Origin: Aulosira sp. FACHB-615
Lineage (GTDB): Bacteria > Cyanobacteriota > Cyanobacteriia > Cyanobacteriales > Nostocaceae
Direction of reading: 5' to 3'
DNA: 64,000 nt
Assembly: GCF_014698045.1 (NCBI RefSeq)
Contig: NZ_JACJSE010000025.1
Coordinates: 1-64,000 of the forward strand
Position 1 is the first letter of the stretch. Each line of letters starts with the position of its first letter. Below the pieces are notes generated by a model that worked only from the letters and a program-made list of their open reading frames with translations, made no database searches and had not been told where the DNA came from. The translations under genes and the position numbers were made by a program. Shown here one piece after another: positions 1 to 7,536 of the stretch.

Positions 1-1065
1 AATGAACTGTTCAAACTCATTGAGGTCGATTTGTGGAGAATTGTCCGCCTCATTTCCCCGGCTGGAGATTTGCACTAAAGCACCACCGCCCATACTCCAG
101 TTGCTCAAATCCAGTTCACACGGGACATCATCGACCATGAACCGCTTTTTACCACCTGCTTTTAACCACTGCTCAAGTTGTGGATTTTTGAGAACTGTTC
201 GAGCGTAATCACGGGCGAATTGTCCCAACCGAACTAAGCAGCAGCAGCTGTACAAAGTTTCTTTATCCCCTTGCAAGCCATAGTTTTCAGCAGTGTCATT
301 CTGGGCGATCGCCAAAACAAACTGCTTATAACGTCGTCCCCGCTTGAGATGTTTCTTAAACCATCGGGCTGCATTGTCGCACTCATCTACTAACAGAGGG
401 AATTCCTCAGCAATGAGAAAGCGATCGCGCCCAATAATCGCGTTATCTCCCCCGTCACCTCGAAGTTCTACTAGTTCTTCTAAGGTGGTTAGGTCGTTGC
501 CCATTGCGGTGTCGATGGCTTTAAAGTTGCCTTTTCTGCCAATGACATCCTTTTGATCTAGCCAATTCCAGTCATCTGGTTTAGCGTCACTGTCATAAAC
601 TACGACTCGGCCACCAATTTTGGATGATAGGTACTGGGTGAAAGTTGACTTACCGTCACCAGTGCCACCGACTAATGCGACGTGTTTCTGTTTCTTTTGG
701 ATGTATTCAACCGGGTCAGTGATGAGGTTTGGTGGTTGCCAGTTGGTATCGGCTGCAATGTTCAAGGTTAGTTGTGCAGTGGGTTGAGTTTGAGTTTTGG
801 CTAAAGCTTGAAAATTCAATTTTGATGCTTGGTCGATATTTCCTAGCATCAGGTTTAATTGCTTGGCTGATTCACGGAGGTGTTTACCGCCAAACAATGC
901 AGCTGTCGCCCCCATCAACAGCCAAGGTTTGAGTTGTTTTTGGCGAATATCAACCGCAGCGCACAGCACCAACACGCACACAACCCAGCACAGCCAAGAT
1001 GCTTTATTGGCATTATGGTACATTTTTAAGTACAGGTGTACTTGTGATGGGTGTAGTTCAGCCAT
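1..1065 (-). CDS. Membrane-anchored P-loop ATPase, VirD4/FtsK/HerA-like (partial, C-terminus cut by window)
   Basis: 355 codons are visible from ATG at 1065; the gene runs off the left edge. Two hydrophobic segments (about residues 24-40 and 48-60) precede a cytosolic ATPase region with Walker A GGTGDGKST (about 133-141), a strand VVVYDSDAKPDDW (155-167), a Walker B-like FLIAEE (216-221) and LAIAQND (251-257). N-terminal TM followed by a DNA-pump type ATPase fits coupling proteins (VirD4/TraD), FtsK-HerA pumps or virion packaging/extrusion ATPases; which one cannot be decided. The start overlaps the stop of the upstream gene by 8 nt, so it is translationally coupled. Confidence 0.7.
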   Translation of the reverse strand, partial: MAELHPSQVHLYLKMYHNANKASWLCWVVCVLVLCAAVDIRQKQLKPWLLMGATAALFGGKHLRESAKQLNLMLGNIDQASKLNFQALAKTQTQPTAQLTLNIAADTNWQPPNLITDPVEYIQKKQKHVALVGGTGDGKSTFTQYLSSKIGGRVVVYDSDAKPDDWNWLDQKDVIGRKGNFKAIDTAMGNDLTTLEELVELRGDGGDNAIIGRDRFLIAEEFPLLVDECDNAARWFKKHLKRGRRYKQFVLAIAQNDTAENYGLQGDKETLYSCCCLVRLGQFARDYARTVLKNPQLEQWLKAGGKKRFMVDDVPCELDLSNWSMGGGALVQISSRGNEADNSPQIDLNEFEQFI

Positions 1066-1465
1066 TTTCCCTTGATGTATTTCTAATTATCTGTTCGTTG
1101 ATTTTTAGAGATTCGGTAACATCTTCGAGAGCGCAGAACAACTGCGTGACCATCTTCGCCCCTTCATCAAACGGCTTGTAATGATTTGTGTAAGGGGAAT
1201 TAGTGAGTTTTTGCAACTCTTCCTCAATCGCTTTCAGTCGTTCTTGGACTTCCAGAATGGTTTTGATGGTATCGGTGTTGGGCAATGATTTGATATACCA
1301 GTCAATCCACTGCTCTGCCGCACGTTCAGCATCGCCACTATTTTCGTATTCTCTGCCGTCACAACCGTATGGGTGTCCATCTATACCGACAACCCACCAC
1401 ATATAAGATGATGCTGCATCTGTGCGTTCACATTCGATTGTGAAACCCTTGTAAGATTCACTCAT
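1058..1465 (-). CDS. Hypothetical protein, 135 aa
   Basis: Unrecognised soluble protein. An earlier in-frame ATG (1549) exists, but the start at 1465 forms an ATGA overlap with the upstream gene, typical of this operon, and begins MSESYKGFTIECER. The N-terminal half is rich in Trp, Tyr and Gly, with a WWVVGIDGHPYG stretch that reads like a small beta-rich domain. The C-terminal part (about 65-95) is helical and charged (EVQERLKAIEEELQKL), a likely short coiled coil. It sits directly before the ATPase gene. No function is assigned. Confidence 0.6.
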   Translation of the reverse strand: MSESYKGFTIECERTDAASSYMWWVVGIDGHPYGCDGREYENSGDAERAAEQWIDWYIKSLPNTDTIKTILEVQERLKAIEEELQKLTNSPYTNHYKPFDEGAKMVTQLFCALEDVTESLKINEQIIRNTSRENG

Positions 1466-1827
1466 AATCCCAGTATCACCCCCACTGCGGCAAGAATTAG
1501 CCGAAATATTAAGTAGTCTTTGATTTCGGCAATGCTGATCATCTGCCATAGCACCAGGGCTGCTACTGCCAATGCCAGTAATCCACCAACTCTGATAAAT
1601 CCTGGTAGGGGCAGTGCTGACCAGCAGCTGCTAATTAAGGCGGGGATAGTAATTGATGTGGTGATATCAAAAATTAAATCACTCAAATTATCCGGCAGTG
1701 CGATCGCGTTTATCCACCCCTGCTTAAATTCCTCCAGTTTGTTTGGTGGGGAGTGGGGAGTAGGGAGTGCGGAGTAACCACGCTCTGAGGGAATTTCAAC
1801 TATTATTTTTTGTTGGTCGTCGGGCAT
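1462..1827 (-). CDS. Small membrane protein, 121 aa
   Basis: Unrecognised. The C-terminal 60 residues hold two hydrophobic helices (IRVGGLLALAVAALVLWQMI and DYLIFRLILAAVGVILGL) after a moderately hydrophobic segment, so it is probably membrane-embedded. The Pro/Ser-rich residues around 20-28 (ALPTPHSPP) are encoded by a chromosomal-type GGGAGTA short tandem repeat at about 1747-1774, evidence that host repeat DNA has entered an element gene. It is coupled to the downstream gene by an ATGA overlap. Next to the ATPase it could be a channel or anchoring partner (inference only). Confidence 0.55.
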   Translation of the reverse strand: MPDDQQKIIVEIPSERGYSALPTPHSPPNKLEEFKQGWINAIALPDNLSDLIFDITTSITIPALISSCWSALPLPGFIRVGGLLALAVAALVLWQMISIAEIKDYLIFRLILAAVGVILGL

Positions 1828-1958
1828 TGGTATTGGTCACTCCTAACTATTTCAACAGCAGTTCTTAAAGTTAGTGCAGCAAAGGGAATCATCAAAAACA
1901 TGATCATCAGCGCCAACATTGCTTCATTTAAATAAGACCTTGGTTTTTCACTATTCAT
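1803..1958 (-). CDS. Possible 51-aa single-pass membrane protein
   Basis: Short frame from ATG at 1958 to TAA at 1803, overlapping the start of the next gene by 25 nt as other genes of this operon do. It encodes a hydrophilic N-terminus, one hydrophobic helix (about residues 13-31, including MLALMIMFLMIPFAAL) and a polar tail. It fills the otherwise empty gap between two operon members. No clear Shine-Dalgarno sequence is seen, so it remains a candidate. Size and topology recall small coat or holin-like phage membrane proteins, but that is only resemblance. Confidence 0.4.
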   Translation of the reverse strand: MNSEKPRSYLNEAMLALMIMFLMIPFAALTLRTAVEIVRSDQYQCPTTNKK

Positions 1959-1990
1959 GGAGGAAAGCCCCAAATGTTAGGGGCTGGTTG

Positions 1991-2227
1991 TTAGCTGAAT
2001 GCGTCGAGAATTTCGTTGAGGTTATAAACCGAGTTGGTTTGTTGTGGTTGAGTTTCTGCCTGCTGTGGCATTGGCTCAAAGCTCACATGAATTCCGCTTT
2101 TGGCTTCGGCTTCACAGGCTGAGAGGTGAAGTTCAAAGTCGAGTTCGTTGGCGGCAAGTGTGGCTTGCTCGGCGTATTGCTCTGGCGGCAGGCTACTTTG
2201 CATCTTTGCTGTACTTCCCGTAACCAC
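1991..2227 (-). CDS. Hypothetical protein, 78 aa
   Basis: Unrecognised small acidic protein with a Gln/Pro-rich middle (PMPQQAETQPQQ) and a helical C-terminus (NLNEILDAFS). Its 5' end overlaps the 3' end of the upstream gene by 35 nt, and ATG at 2203 (MQSSLPPEQYAEQ) is an equally good start that removes most of the overlap. It belongs to the leftward operon; no function is assigned. Confidence 0.45.
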   Translation of the reverse strand: MVTGSTAKMQSSLPPEQYAEQATLAANELDFELHLSACEAEAKSGIHVSFEPMPQQAETQPQQTNSVYNLNEILDAFS

Positions 2228-2405
2228 TGGTTTGTTGCAGCAGTTCTGTTATCCGGTTGATAACGGGGTTATCACTCGCTGGCATTGGTTTGCCTTGGTG
2301 ATAGGCTGCTGAAATTTCGGCGCATTCATTGGCGGTTGCTCCATTCGCCAAAAGTTGACCTTCGGGGAAGCCTGCGCGGTTGATTTCGTTGTGCAAGTAG
2401 TCCAT
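2193..2405 (-). CDS. Hypothetical protein, 70 aa
   Basis: Unrecognised small soluble protein in the leftward operon, 75 bp after the preceding gene, which makes it about the fourth gene of the transcript. The composition is balanced and no membrane segment, Cys or metal motif is seen. It contains a likely helix ANECAEISAAYHQ and a C-terminal charged tail. Support comes only from operon position and reading-frame length. Confidence 0.45.
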   Translation of the reverse strand: MDYLHNEINRAGFPEGQLLANGATANECAEISAAYHQGKPMPASDNPVINRITELLQQTSGYGKYSKDAK

Positions 2406-2480
2406 AATTTTTTTATTGAATGTATGTAGCGATATACGTCATTCACGGGGCGATCGCACTAAGGTATCGTGCGGTTGCCC

Positions 2481-2846
2481 TTAAAAATCCCCCTTTGAAG
2501 CCGTGATTGAGTTAAAGCTGGTGACTAGCCAAACTTGCTTGGTTGCCCGGATGGATGGTTTAAACTCTATGGGCTGACGAGTATCCAAGCTGACAGCCCT
2601 GGCATCGTTAAGTTTTACGTAAATGTTTTTACCTGATTCTGTACGGCTAAAAAGCTGACCGACTTCGACTGTTGACCATGTGATTGGTGACTTGCCAACA
2701 ACGTATTCTGCAATGTGGCTGTCAAAACCTTTCTCTAGTGGGTCAACTGTTAAGTCCTTCCACTTCCTTTCTTTGCCTTTTCTTGGTGCAATGTGGGATG
2801 ATTTACCGTTTGTTGAAGCTTTGTTAATGGTGTCTTGTTCGCTCAT
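2481..2846 (-). CDS. Hypothetical protein, 121 aa
   Basis: Unrecognised. The N-terminal 35 residues are hydrophilic and basic (APRKGKERKWKDL), the remainder beta-prone (SGKNIYVKLNDARAVSL, TKQVWLVTSF) with no membrane segment. The basic lead plus small beta domain could suit a nucleic-acid-binding or structural role, but nothing identifies the family. It lies 36 bp after the first gene of the leftward operon. Confidence 0.55.
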   Translation of the reverse strand: MSEQDTINKASTNGKSSHIAPRKGKERKWKDLTVDPLEKGFDSHIAEYVVGKSPITWSTVEVGQLFSRTESGKNIYVKLNDARAVSLDTRQPIEFKPSIRATKQVWLVTSFNSITASKGDF

Positions 2847-2882
2847 AGTTGATTAGTTGTTTGGGAATACTAGTGGTTAAGT

Positions 2883-3170
2883 CTATTTATCAAGTCCAGA
2901 AACGTTGTTAGTTTGAGCGCCGATTCCCTTGGCTGTAAGGGTTTCGGCGTTTTTGCTGTCTGGGGTTTCTAGGTAAACCAGCGTGCTGGAGTCATTAAGA
3001 AATTTCCAGACAGCATTGGCCATCTCGTCGCGGAGTTGGAGGGGTTTGACATCCCCAATAAAGTAGATCCACAAGACGTTATCTATTCTGTTGGCGTAGC
3101 TGATGTGGGTTAGGTCTAGAATCACTTCAAATTGAAGGGATTTTAGGTGGATTAGGTTTGGGGTTCTCAT
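2883..3170 (-). CDS. Hypothetical protein, 95 aa, first gene of leftward operon
   Basis: Unrecognised. Alternating hydrophobic strands (FEVILDLTHI, NVLWIYFIGD, TLVYLETPD) and a helix (LRDEMANAVWKFLN) suggest a small alpha/beta domain. It is the promoter-proximal gene of the operon running to the ATPase and starts about 300 bp from the divergent regulator gene at 3477, so the intervening DNA with palindromes and a duplicated segment is the likely shared control region. Confidence 0.5.
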   Translation of the reverse strand: MRTPNLIHLKSLQFEVILDLTHISYANRIDNVLWIYFIGDVKPLQLRDEMANAVWKFLNDSSTLVYLETPDSKNAETLTAKGIGAQTNNVSGLDK

Positions 3171-3204
3171 TGGCTGTTGATAGTTGGTTGTCGTTCCACC
3201 CCTA

Positions 3205-3343
3205 GCAGGTCTTTGCTGTCGCTCAGTGCTTGCAGGCTGCTATCTCTGCATGGTTTGGGGTTTGGGCATCGGGTACATAAAAAAGGTTTCACTCAGCGCG
3301 GGCAGGTCTTTCGTTGCCTCATTGGCTGTAGGCTGCCATCTCT
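3205..3343. repeat. Two imperfect ~43-bp direct repeats in the divergent control region
   Basis: 3205-3247 and 3302-3343 both begin GCAGGTCTTT and end AGGCTGC(T/C)ATCTCT, with a more variable middle. They lie upstream of the leftward operon in the 266-bp gap before the regulator gene. They could be binding sites or the remnant of a local duplication. Confidence 0.6.
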
Positions 3344-3376
3344 ACTGGTTGGCGCGAATAATTGAGATTACAATCA

Positions 3377-3455
3377 ATCTTATATAAGATGTTATCCTAT
3401 CTCTAACATCTTATACAATAAATCCTATACAAAGACTTGCTAATCTTATATAAGA
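3377..3455. promoter_or_regulatory. Palindromic operator pair ATCTTATATAAGAT upstream of the RHH regulator
   Basis: A perfect 14-bp palindrome ATCTTATATAAGAT at 3377-3390 recurs as ATCTTATATAAGA at 3443-3455, with a degenerate half copy (CATCTTATAC) near 3407-3416. The second copy ends about 20 bp before the regulator ATG. Short AT-rich palindromes in tandem are the normal target of ribbon-helix-helix repressors, so autoregulation is the simplest reading. Confidence 0.6.
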
Positions 3456-3476
3456 AGTTCGTCATGATTACCGAAA

Positions 3477-3677
3477 ATGTCGAAAACACCAAAAGCCAAG
3501 CACAGAGAATATGGGGAAACCAAGAAGCAGTTCAGCCTGGGGCTGACTCCTACCGGAGTAGAGGGTTTGGACAAGAAAGCCGAGAAGATGGGATTGAGCC
3601 GATCTCAATTAGTGGAGATGATTGGACGGGGGGAAATTTCACTAGCTCAGGTGGACAAGGAACTCCTGGGGGAATAG
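3477..3677 (+). CDS. Ribbon-helix-helix type DNA-binding regulator, 66 aa
   Basis: Residues about 17-52 follow the RHH pattern: a short strand (KKQFSLGLTPTG), helix 1 (VEGLDKKAEKMG), a turn, and helix 2 starting LSRSQLVEMI. Such small proteins are common on cyanobacterial plasmids and control copy number, partition or element promoters. ATG at 3477 is chosen, although an overlapping frame starts with ATG at 3464. The gene stops at 3677 just after a run of five G; the -1 frame continues open for 45 codons as a strong coiled coil, which suggests a frameshift (see next entry). Palindromes upstream suggest autorepression. Confidence 0.6.
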   Translation: MSKTPKAKHREYGETKKQFSLGLTPTGVEGLDKKAEKMGLSRSQLVEMIGRGEISLAQVDKELLGE

Positions 3678-3811
3678 TTGATCGGCTGATCACTAAGGTT
3701 GAGGGTCTAATTGAAGAGTCCGAATACCGGACAGCCGAGCTAAGAAAACAGTTAGAAGAGTTAAAACAGCTATCTAATCAGCTTCACTCACTAGAGAAAA
3801 ATGCAGAATAA
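3668..3811 (+). other. Coiled-coil extension in the -1 frame of the regulator (possible frameshift product)
   Basis: After GGGGG at 3668-3672 the -1 frame reads on to TAA at 3811, encoding a heptad-rich segment (LIEESEYRTAELRKQLEELK). No ATG or GTG starts this piece by itself. It is either the C-terminal half of the regulator joined by -1 slippage on the G run, or the relic of a 1-nt deletion. The whole frame can also be read from ATG 3464 as a 124-aa protein, but its N-terminal part is of low quality. Confidence 0.45.
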
Positions 3812-3848
3812 AGCCGTCTAACCGATTTCGCGGGTAGACGGCTTTATT
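3807..3848. terminator. Perfect 14-bp stem hairpin, bidirectional terminator
   Basis: AATAAAGCCGTCTA (3807-3820) and its exact reverse complement (3835-3848) enclose a 14-nt loop; the right arm ends in TTTATTTG. It overlaps the stop codon of the coiled-coil frame and lies between it and the convergent KGK gene, so it can end both transcripts. Confidence 0.8.
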
Positions 3849-3887
3849 TGTGGCGATTGCACCAACGCGATCGCCAAAGTTATCAAA

Positions 3888-4238
3888 TTACGAGGAAGGC
3901 TCTATGTCTAAATCTGCACGTAAATCAGCCAAAGGCGAGATTGGCTCATCGGGCTTAGTTTCTGGCTCATCGGGAATAAATTCAATCCGAAACCGAACCC
4001 TACCAGATTTCCATCCACCACCGCTAGGACTTAAAACATCACATCTGAGTCCATCCAATCTCAACCACGTAGAGTAAGAACAAGTTTCATGTCCTGATTT
4101 CGCAATCCACGACCTGGCCGCTTCAATTAGTTCGCCAGCCTTAAAAGTTGACTTCAGACCAAAATTGTAGATTGAAGCATCGGCAGGACGAGGAATTGAG
4201 ACAACATCACTGTCGCTCAAGACAATTCCATCACGCAT
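3888..4238 (-). CDS. KGK domain protein, 116 aa
   Basis: The segment GWKSGRVRFRIEFIPDEPE (about residues 74-92), together with the upstream FKAGELIEAARSW helix and the N-terminal LSDSDVVS, matches the layout of the cyanobacterial KGK family, whose signature is GW-x-KGKVR-x-x-x-EF-x-PDEPE. Here the name-giving KGK reads KSG-R, a diverged version. The family function is unknown. It is a single gene convergent with the RHH gene. Confidence in the family is good, in function nil. Confidence 0.65.
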   Translation of the reverse strand: MRDGIVLSDSDVVSIPRPADASIYNFGLKSTFKAGELIEAARSWIAKSGHETCSYSTWLRLDGLRCDVLSPSGGGWKSGRVRFRIEFIPDEPETKPDEPISPLADLRADLDIEPSS

Positions 4239-4319
4239 TAATTTTTCCTTTTTACTTGCCAGCGTGGCGGATCAAGTTCGCAGCTTAGATCCGCCTTCCC
4301 TAATAATTCCCGCTACGCC

Positions 4320-4568
4320 ATGACACAAAACAAAGACCACCTACTAGAACTGTGCCGACCCTACCTGCTGGATTTATCCACAGCAATTATCGAATCTCTC
4401 AAATTCCCCAACGAGCCACTTTACGAAATACGCGAAAAAACTGGGGAAAGCCGCCTTAAAACGCAAGACTACGACCACATTGAGGACTTAACCGAAATCG
4501 ACAAAATCAGAGTTCTCAGCGCGATCGCCACCTGGATGGAGCAAGGAGAAAGACCAAACCAACCATGA
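4320..4568 (+). CDS. Hypothetical protein, 82 aa
   Basis: Unrecognised acidic, mostly helical protein without membrane segments. ATG at 4320; its TGA overlaps the ATG of the next gene (ATGA), so the two are coupled and lie upstream of the replication gene. They may form an early operon. Confidence 0.55.
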   Translation: MTQNKDHLLELCRPYLLDLSTAIIESLKFPNEPLYEIREKTGESRLKTQDYDHIEDLTEIDKIRVLSAIATWMEQGERPNQP

Positions 4569-4837
4569 AAAAACTGCTGTTATTTCTGCGACTGTGGCAA
4601 TACGCCGCGATGCACTCAAAATTATTCCACGCCTGCGAAGTTCGCCTAGTAGACCCGCCAGTTCAAATATCAACAGCCTCATGGGGATGCCCTAGCGTAT
4701 TCGTAATTCGGCTGGCTTTCTACCCTCCCCGCCTAATGCTGCGCTTCCCTTACACCATCATCAAATCATTCATTGATGATGCTAATTCCAGAGGGAAAAC
4801 TATCAGCTATTCAGATGTTGATAGCGTGTTGTTTTAG
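4565..4837 (+). CDS. Hypothetical protein, 90 aa
   Basis: Unrecognised. Hydrophobic and aromatic N-terminal half (LLLFLRLWQYAAM; FVIRLAFYPPRLMLRFPY) without a clean transmembrane helix, and a polar C-terminus. It is coupled by ATGA to the gene before it; the replication protein follows 69 bp later after a hairpin. Confidence 0.5.
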   Translation: MKKLLLFLRLWQYAAMHSKLFHACEVRLVDPPVQISTASWGCPSVFVIRLAFYPPRLMLRFPYTIIKSFIDDANSRGKTISYSDVDSVLF

Positions 4838-4853
4838 TTAATAATTCCTGTCC

Positions 4854-4883
4854 AAAAAAAAAACTCCAGTCGCCAAACTGGAG
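4854..4883. promoter_or_regulatory. Small hairpin next to an A-run before the replication gene
   Basis: CTCCAGT (4864-4870) pairs with ACTGGAG (4877-4883); ten A residues precede it. Read leftward it has the form of an intrinsic terminator (stem then T-run), although no leftward gene needs one here. Read rightward it lies 22 bp before the replication ATG, with an AAAGGA ribosome-binding site between, and may tune translation. Confidence 0.4.
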
Positions 4884-4905
4884 AACAAATAAAAGGATTA
4901 AAAAA

Positions 4906-7176
4906 ATGATACAAAATTCTACGCTTGCTGCACTACCTCCGAGCAATATTGATGTTGAGATAGCACTATTAGGTTCTATTTTACTAGATTCTAATGCTAT
5001 TTATCAAGTAGCTGAAACTCTTCCCCCAGAAGCATTTTATGTTGAATCTCATAGAGAAATATACAAAGCTGCATTAGCTTTGTATAAGAAACAACAACCA
5101 GTAGTATTGGCGACTGTCACCAACTATTTAGCAGATAATGATTTACTACAAAAAGTTGGTGGGCGAAATAAATTAGCTATTCTTTTCGATAGCTGTGTTT
5201 CTAGTGCAAACGTCGAAGCTTACGCTGATTTACTCATAGAGAAACATATTAGAAGGCAGTTAGTAAGCCTCAGTACGGAAGTTGAAGTCAAAGCTTTTGA
5301 AACAGAAAAACCACTGTCATGGATTCTTGAAAACCTCGAACAAAGATTACTTAAAATTACTCAGTTACGGAATGCTAAGGGTAAGGGGTACTGGCAGAAA
5401 GTTGATGACGTAGCTTTTGAGCGATTGTGTAAAGAATTAGATGAAGTAGAGGCAATTGAAAATACTGCTCAACGTGACTGGTTAATGAAAAAACTAGCCA
5501 AAAAGTGGAAGTTTAGTAATAAGAAAGAATTATTGGATTTTCACGCTAAATGGTTGGACAGCAAGAGTAAAACAAAAACTTACACCAGTAAAGAATACTT
5601 CGAGAAGTACGGATTGTCAGAACAAGATTGGTTGATTCCTGGTTTCGTTCCCGCCGAATCAGTCATTGTTTTATATGCCGATGGTGGTGTTGGTAAAACC
5701 CGGCTGGCTTTCAGCTTGGCTAAAAGTGCTGTTACTGGTGGCGTGTTTGCATACGAGGGGACAGAGTTCACCGCGATGAATACCTTACTAATTGAAACTG
5801 ACCAAGGGCCACGCATCACTTCTAAGCTTTTGGAGATGCAAGAGTTAATTGAAGATGGCGAACAACGTTTACACATTTGTGATGAGTGGTCAGTCGGTGA
5901 ATTTGGCAAACTCAAAGCCATGCTCAAGCAGCATCACCCCAAATTAGTGATCATCGACTCGCTGACCTCCATCAGTGTTGACAGCCTTTACTCAGAAAAT
6001 GAGGCTGAGTACGCCCGTCCTTTAGTCAGACTGCGCCACGTTGCCAAAGAATTTGGCTGTAGTTTCCTGGTGATTCACCACTCCAACGCCAATGGCGATA
6101 TGAGAGGAAGCAGGGCAATTAGAAACACAGTTGATGAGGTGTGGAAGTTCACCAAAACTCAGAACGAAATTGAAACCTACAACGTTTTGACCATCGACAA
6201 AACCCGTAGCCGCGCCCCAGGCAGTTACAAGTTCACCTACGATGATGAGTCCTGGGGCTGGAAGTTTGGCGGACGGGTTGAAGATAACACGATCGCTCTT
6301 GGGGCTGAAAGCCAAAGCACGAGCATCATGACCAAATGTATTCAGTACCTCAAACAAAATCGGGGCATCCCTTACGAATCAGGCGAAGTGGCTGAAGCGT
6401 TGGGACTAAACCGCGATTCGGTAAGGCGTGACCTCAAACGCGCTGTTAATGAAGGGCTAGTAAACTCTGGTAGAAGCCAATCAAATAAACGTGCTTTAGT
6501 TTACTATGTCGGTACTAGGATGAAATCTAAAGAAAATATTACAACTGATCAACTGATCAATGGAAGTGATCAACCACTGATCACTTCCTCCGCTAGACAG
6601 GATGAGGGATACAGGCTATCTGATCAAGTGATCAATGAAAATCCAAAATTTTTAAATGAAGCAGAAAAAAAATTTGCTGATCAGATTGATCAGTTGATCA
6701 CTTCGCCCTCAAATCCAGATACATCAACAAAACTATCTGATCAACCGGAAGTGATCACTTCTGATCAGTTGATCACTTCCGTTGATCACTTGTCACATTC
6801 CGTTACAATTCCCGAACCACCAAAAATAGATGCCCCTTTGTCAAAACCAATACACCATAAAAATATTGAAGAGGGCAATGTTTACCTGTCTTGGTCGCTG
6901 GGTAAACAAGTCAAAGTCAAGAAAATATATCCGTCGGTTAAAAAGGCTGATGTGTTTCAACCGAAAGAAGTCGAGCCGATTAAACTGCCACTAGCCGACT
7001 TATTCCCGTTACCTGATGACGATTGGAAACCCAATACAGGGAAGCTGGCAATGTATGGTGGTGAACTGGTGGCGGTTGTTGGTTTCCGAAATAATGGCAG
7101 AGAATTTCAGATTGAGTTTAAGTCTGGGCGGCTGGATTATGCCAAAGCCAAGCAACTTGCCAAGCCAGAATTGTGA
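4906..7176 (+). CDS. Replication protein: DnaB N-domain, RecA-like ATPase, winged helix, 756 aa
   Basis: Residues about 10-115 match the DnaB N-terminal (primase-interaction) domain, including the typical DVEIALLGSILLD start and the VGGRNKLAIL segment. A linker follows, then a RecA-fold ATPase of the RepA/AAA_25 kind: Walker A ADGGVGKT (258-265), Walker B LVIID (347-351) and LVIHHS. Residues about 475-530 form a winged-helix-like domain (SGEVAEALGLNRDSVRRDLKRA). Residues 547-628 are low-complexity (DQLITS-type) and coincide with a dense array of TGATCA sites; the last 100 residues form a separate small domain. The layout suits the element replicative helicase/initiator binding its own embedded origin. 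The start has a good AAAGGA ribosome-binding site. Confidence 0.8.
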   Translation: MIQNSTLAALPPSNIDVEIALLGSILLDSNAIYQVAETLPPEAFYVESHREIYKAALALYKKQQPVVLATVTNYLADNDLLQKVGGRNKLAILFDSCVSSANVEAYADLLIEKHIRRQLVSLSTEVEVKAFETEKPLSWILENLEQRLLKITQLRNAKGKGYWQKVDDVAFERLCKELDEVEAIENTAQRDWLMKKLAKKWKFSNKKELLDFHAKWLDSKSKTKTYTSKEYFEKYGLSEQDWLIPGFVPAESVIVLYADGGVGKTRLAFSLAKSAVTGGVFAYEGTEFTAMNTLLIETDQGPRITSKLLEMQELIEDGEQRLHICDEWSVGEFGKLKAMLKQHHPKLVIIDSLTSISVDSLYSENEAEYARPLVRLRHVAKEFGCSFLVIHHSNANGDMRGSRAIRNTVDEVWKFTKTQNEIETYNVLTIDKTRSRAPGSYKFTYDDESWGWKFGGRVEDNTIALGAESQSTSIMTKCIQYLKQNRGIPYESGEVAEALGLNRDSVRRDLKRAVNEGLVNSGRSQSNKRALVYYVGTRMKSKENITTDQLINGSDQPLITSSARQDEGYRLSDQVINENPKFLNEAEKKFADQIDQLITSPSNPDTSTKLSDQPEVITSDQLITSVDHLSHSVTIPEPPKIDAPLSKPIHHKNIEEGNVYLSWSLGKQVKVKKIYPSVKKADVFQPKEVEPIKLPLADLFPLPDDDWKPNTGKLAMYGGELVAVVGFRNNGREFQIEFKSGRLDYAKAKQLAKPEL
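6546..6788. repeat. Fourteen TGATCA palindromes inside the replication gene (iteron-like array)
   Basis: TGATCA begins at 6546, 6554, 6567, 6578, 6621, 6629, 6678, 6687, 6695, 6738, 6752, 6762, 6770 and 6783, often paired 8 bp apart (CTGATCAAcTGATCAA) or as GTGATCACTTC. The sites fall in two different reading frames (GAT CAx = D-Q/H and xTG ATC A = L/V-I), so the DNA motif, not the peptide, is what repeats. This is the pattern expected of an origin or centromere within a rep gene. Confidence 0.8.
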
Positions 7177-7536
7177 GGATGCGATCGCCCTACTGGATAC
7201 AACTTCAATGGGCGATCGCGATCGCACTCAGCATAGTGCAATCAATGAAAAATTCATACAATCTTAACAATCAGTGCAGATACGGGCGATCGGCACTCTA
7301 ATTAGGGCTGCAACTTCCGCATTTACCATGCAGAGTGGTTAATCCGGTATAAATTGTCCTGTGCATTGCTGTACTTGTGCTGAAACGTAGGTACAGCAAG
7401 GTTTAGCCTGCGTGAAGATATGCGTGTTTTACATAAAACTGGAAGATATGCCCGATTGATAATTGTCATATTGTCAGCCCAGTAAAACCAAATTTACTTT
7501 TATGGGAACAATCAAATATGACCTTAAAAAAACATC
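7177..7536. other. Intergenic region between replication and structural blocks
   Basis: 360 bp without a convincing gene. It starts with three HIP1-type sites (around 7182, 7213 and 7219) and holds an inverted repeat, TTGCTGTAC (7366-7374) and GTACAGCAA (7391-7399), around a 16-nt loop with no T-run after it. The promoter for the structural operon should lie between 7400 and 7536. The ATG at 7537 has no obvious strong Shine-Dalgarno sequence. Confidence 0.5.

Noticed and set aside
3437..3811. Long 124-aa reading of the regulator locus as the only real gene
   Set aside because: Its N-terminal half lacks domain character, while the alternative frame there encodes a convincing RHH domain; kept as a frameshift question.
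4854..4883. Hairpin taken as terminator of the preceding small genes
   Set aside because: The A/T-run is on the wrong side for rightward termination; recorded as a regulatory hairpin only.
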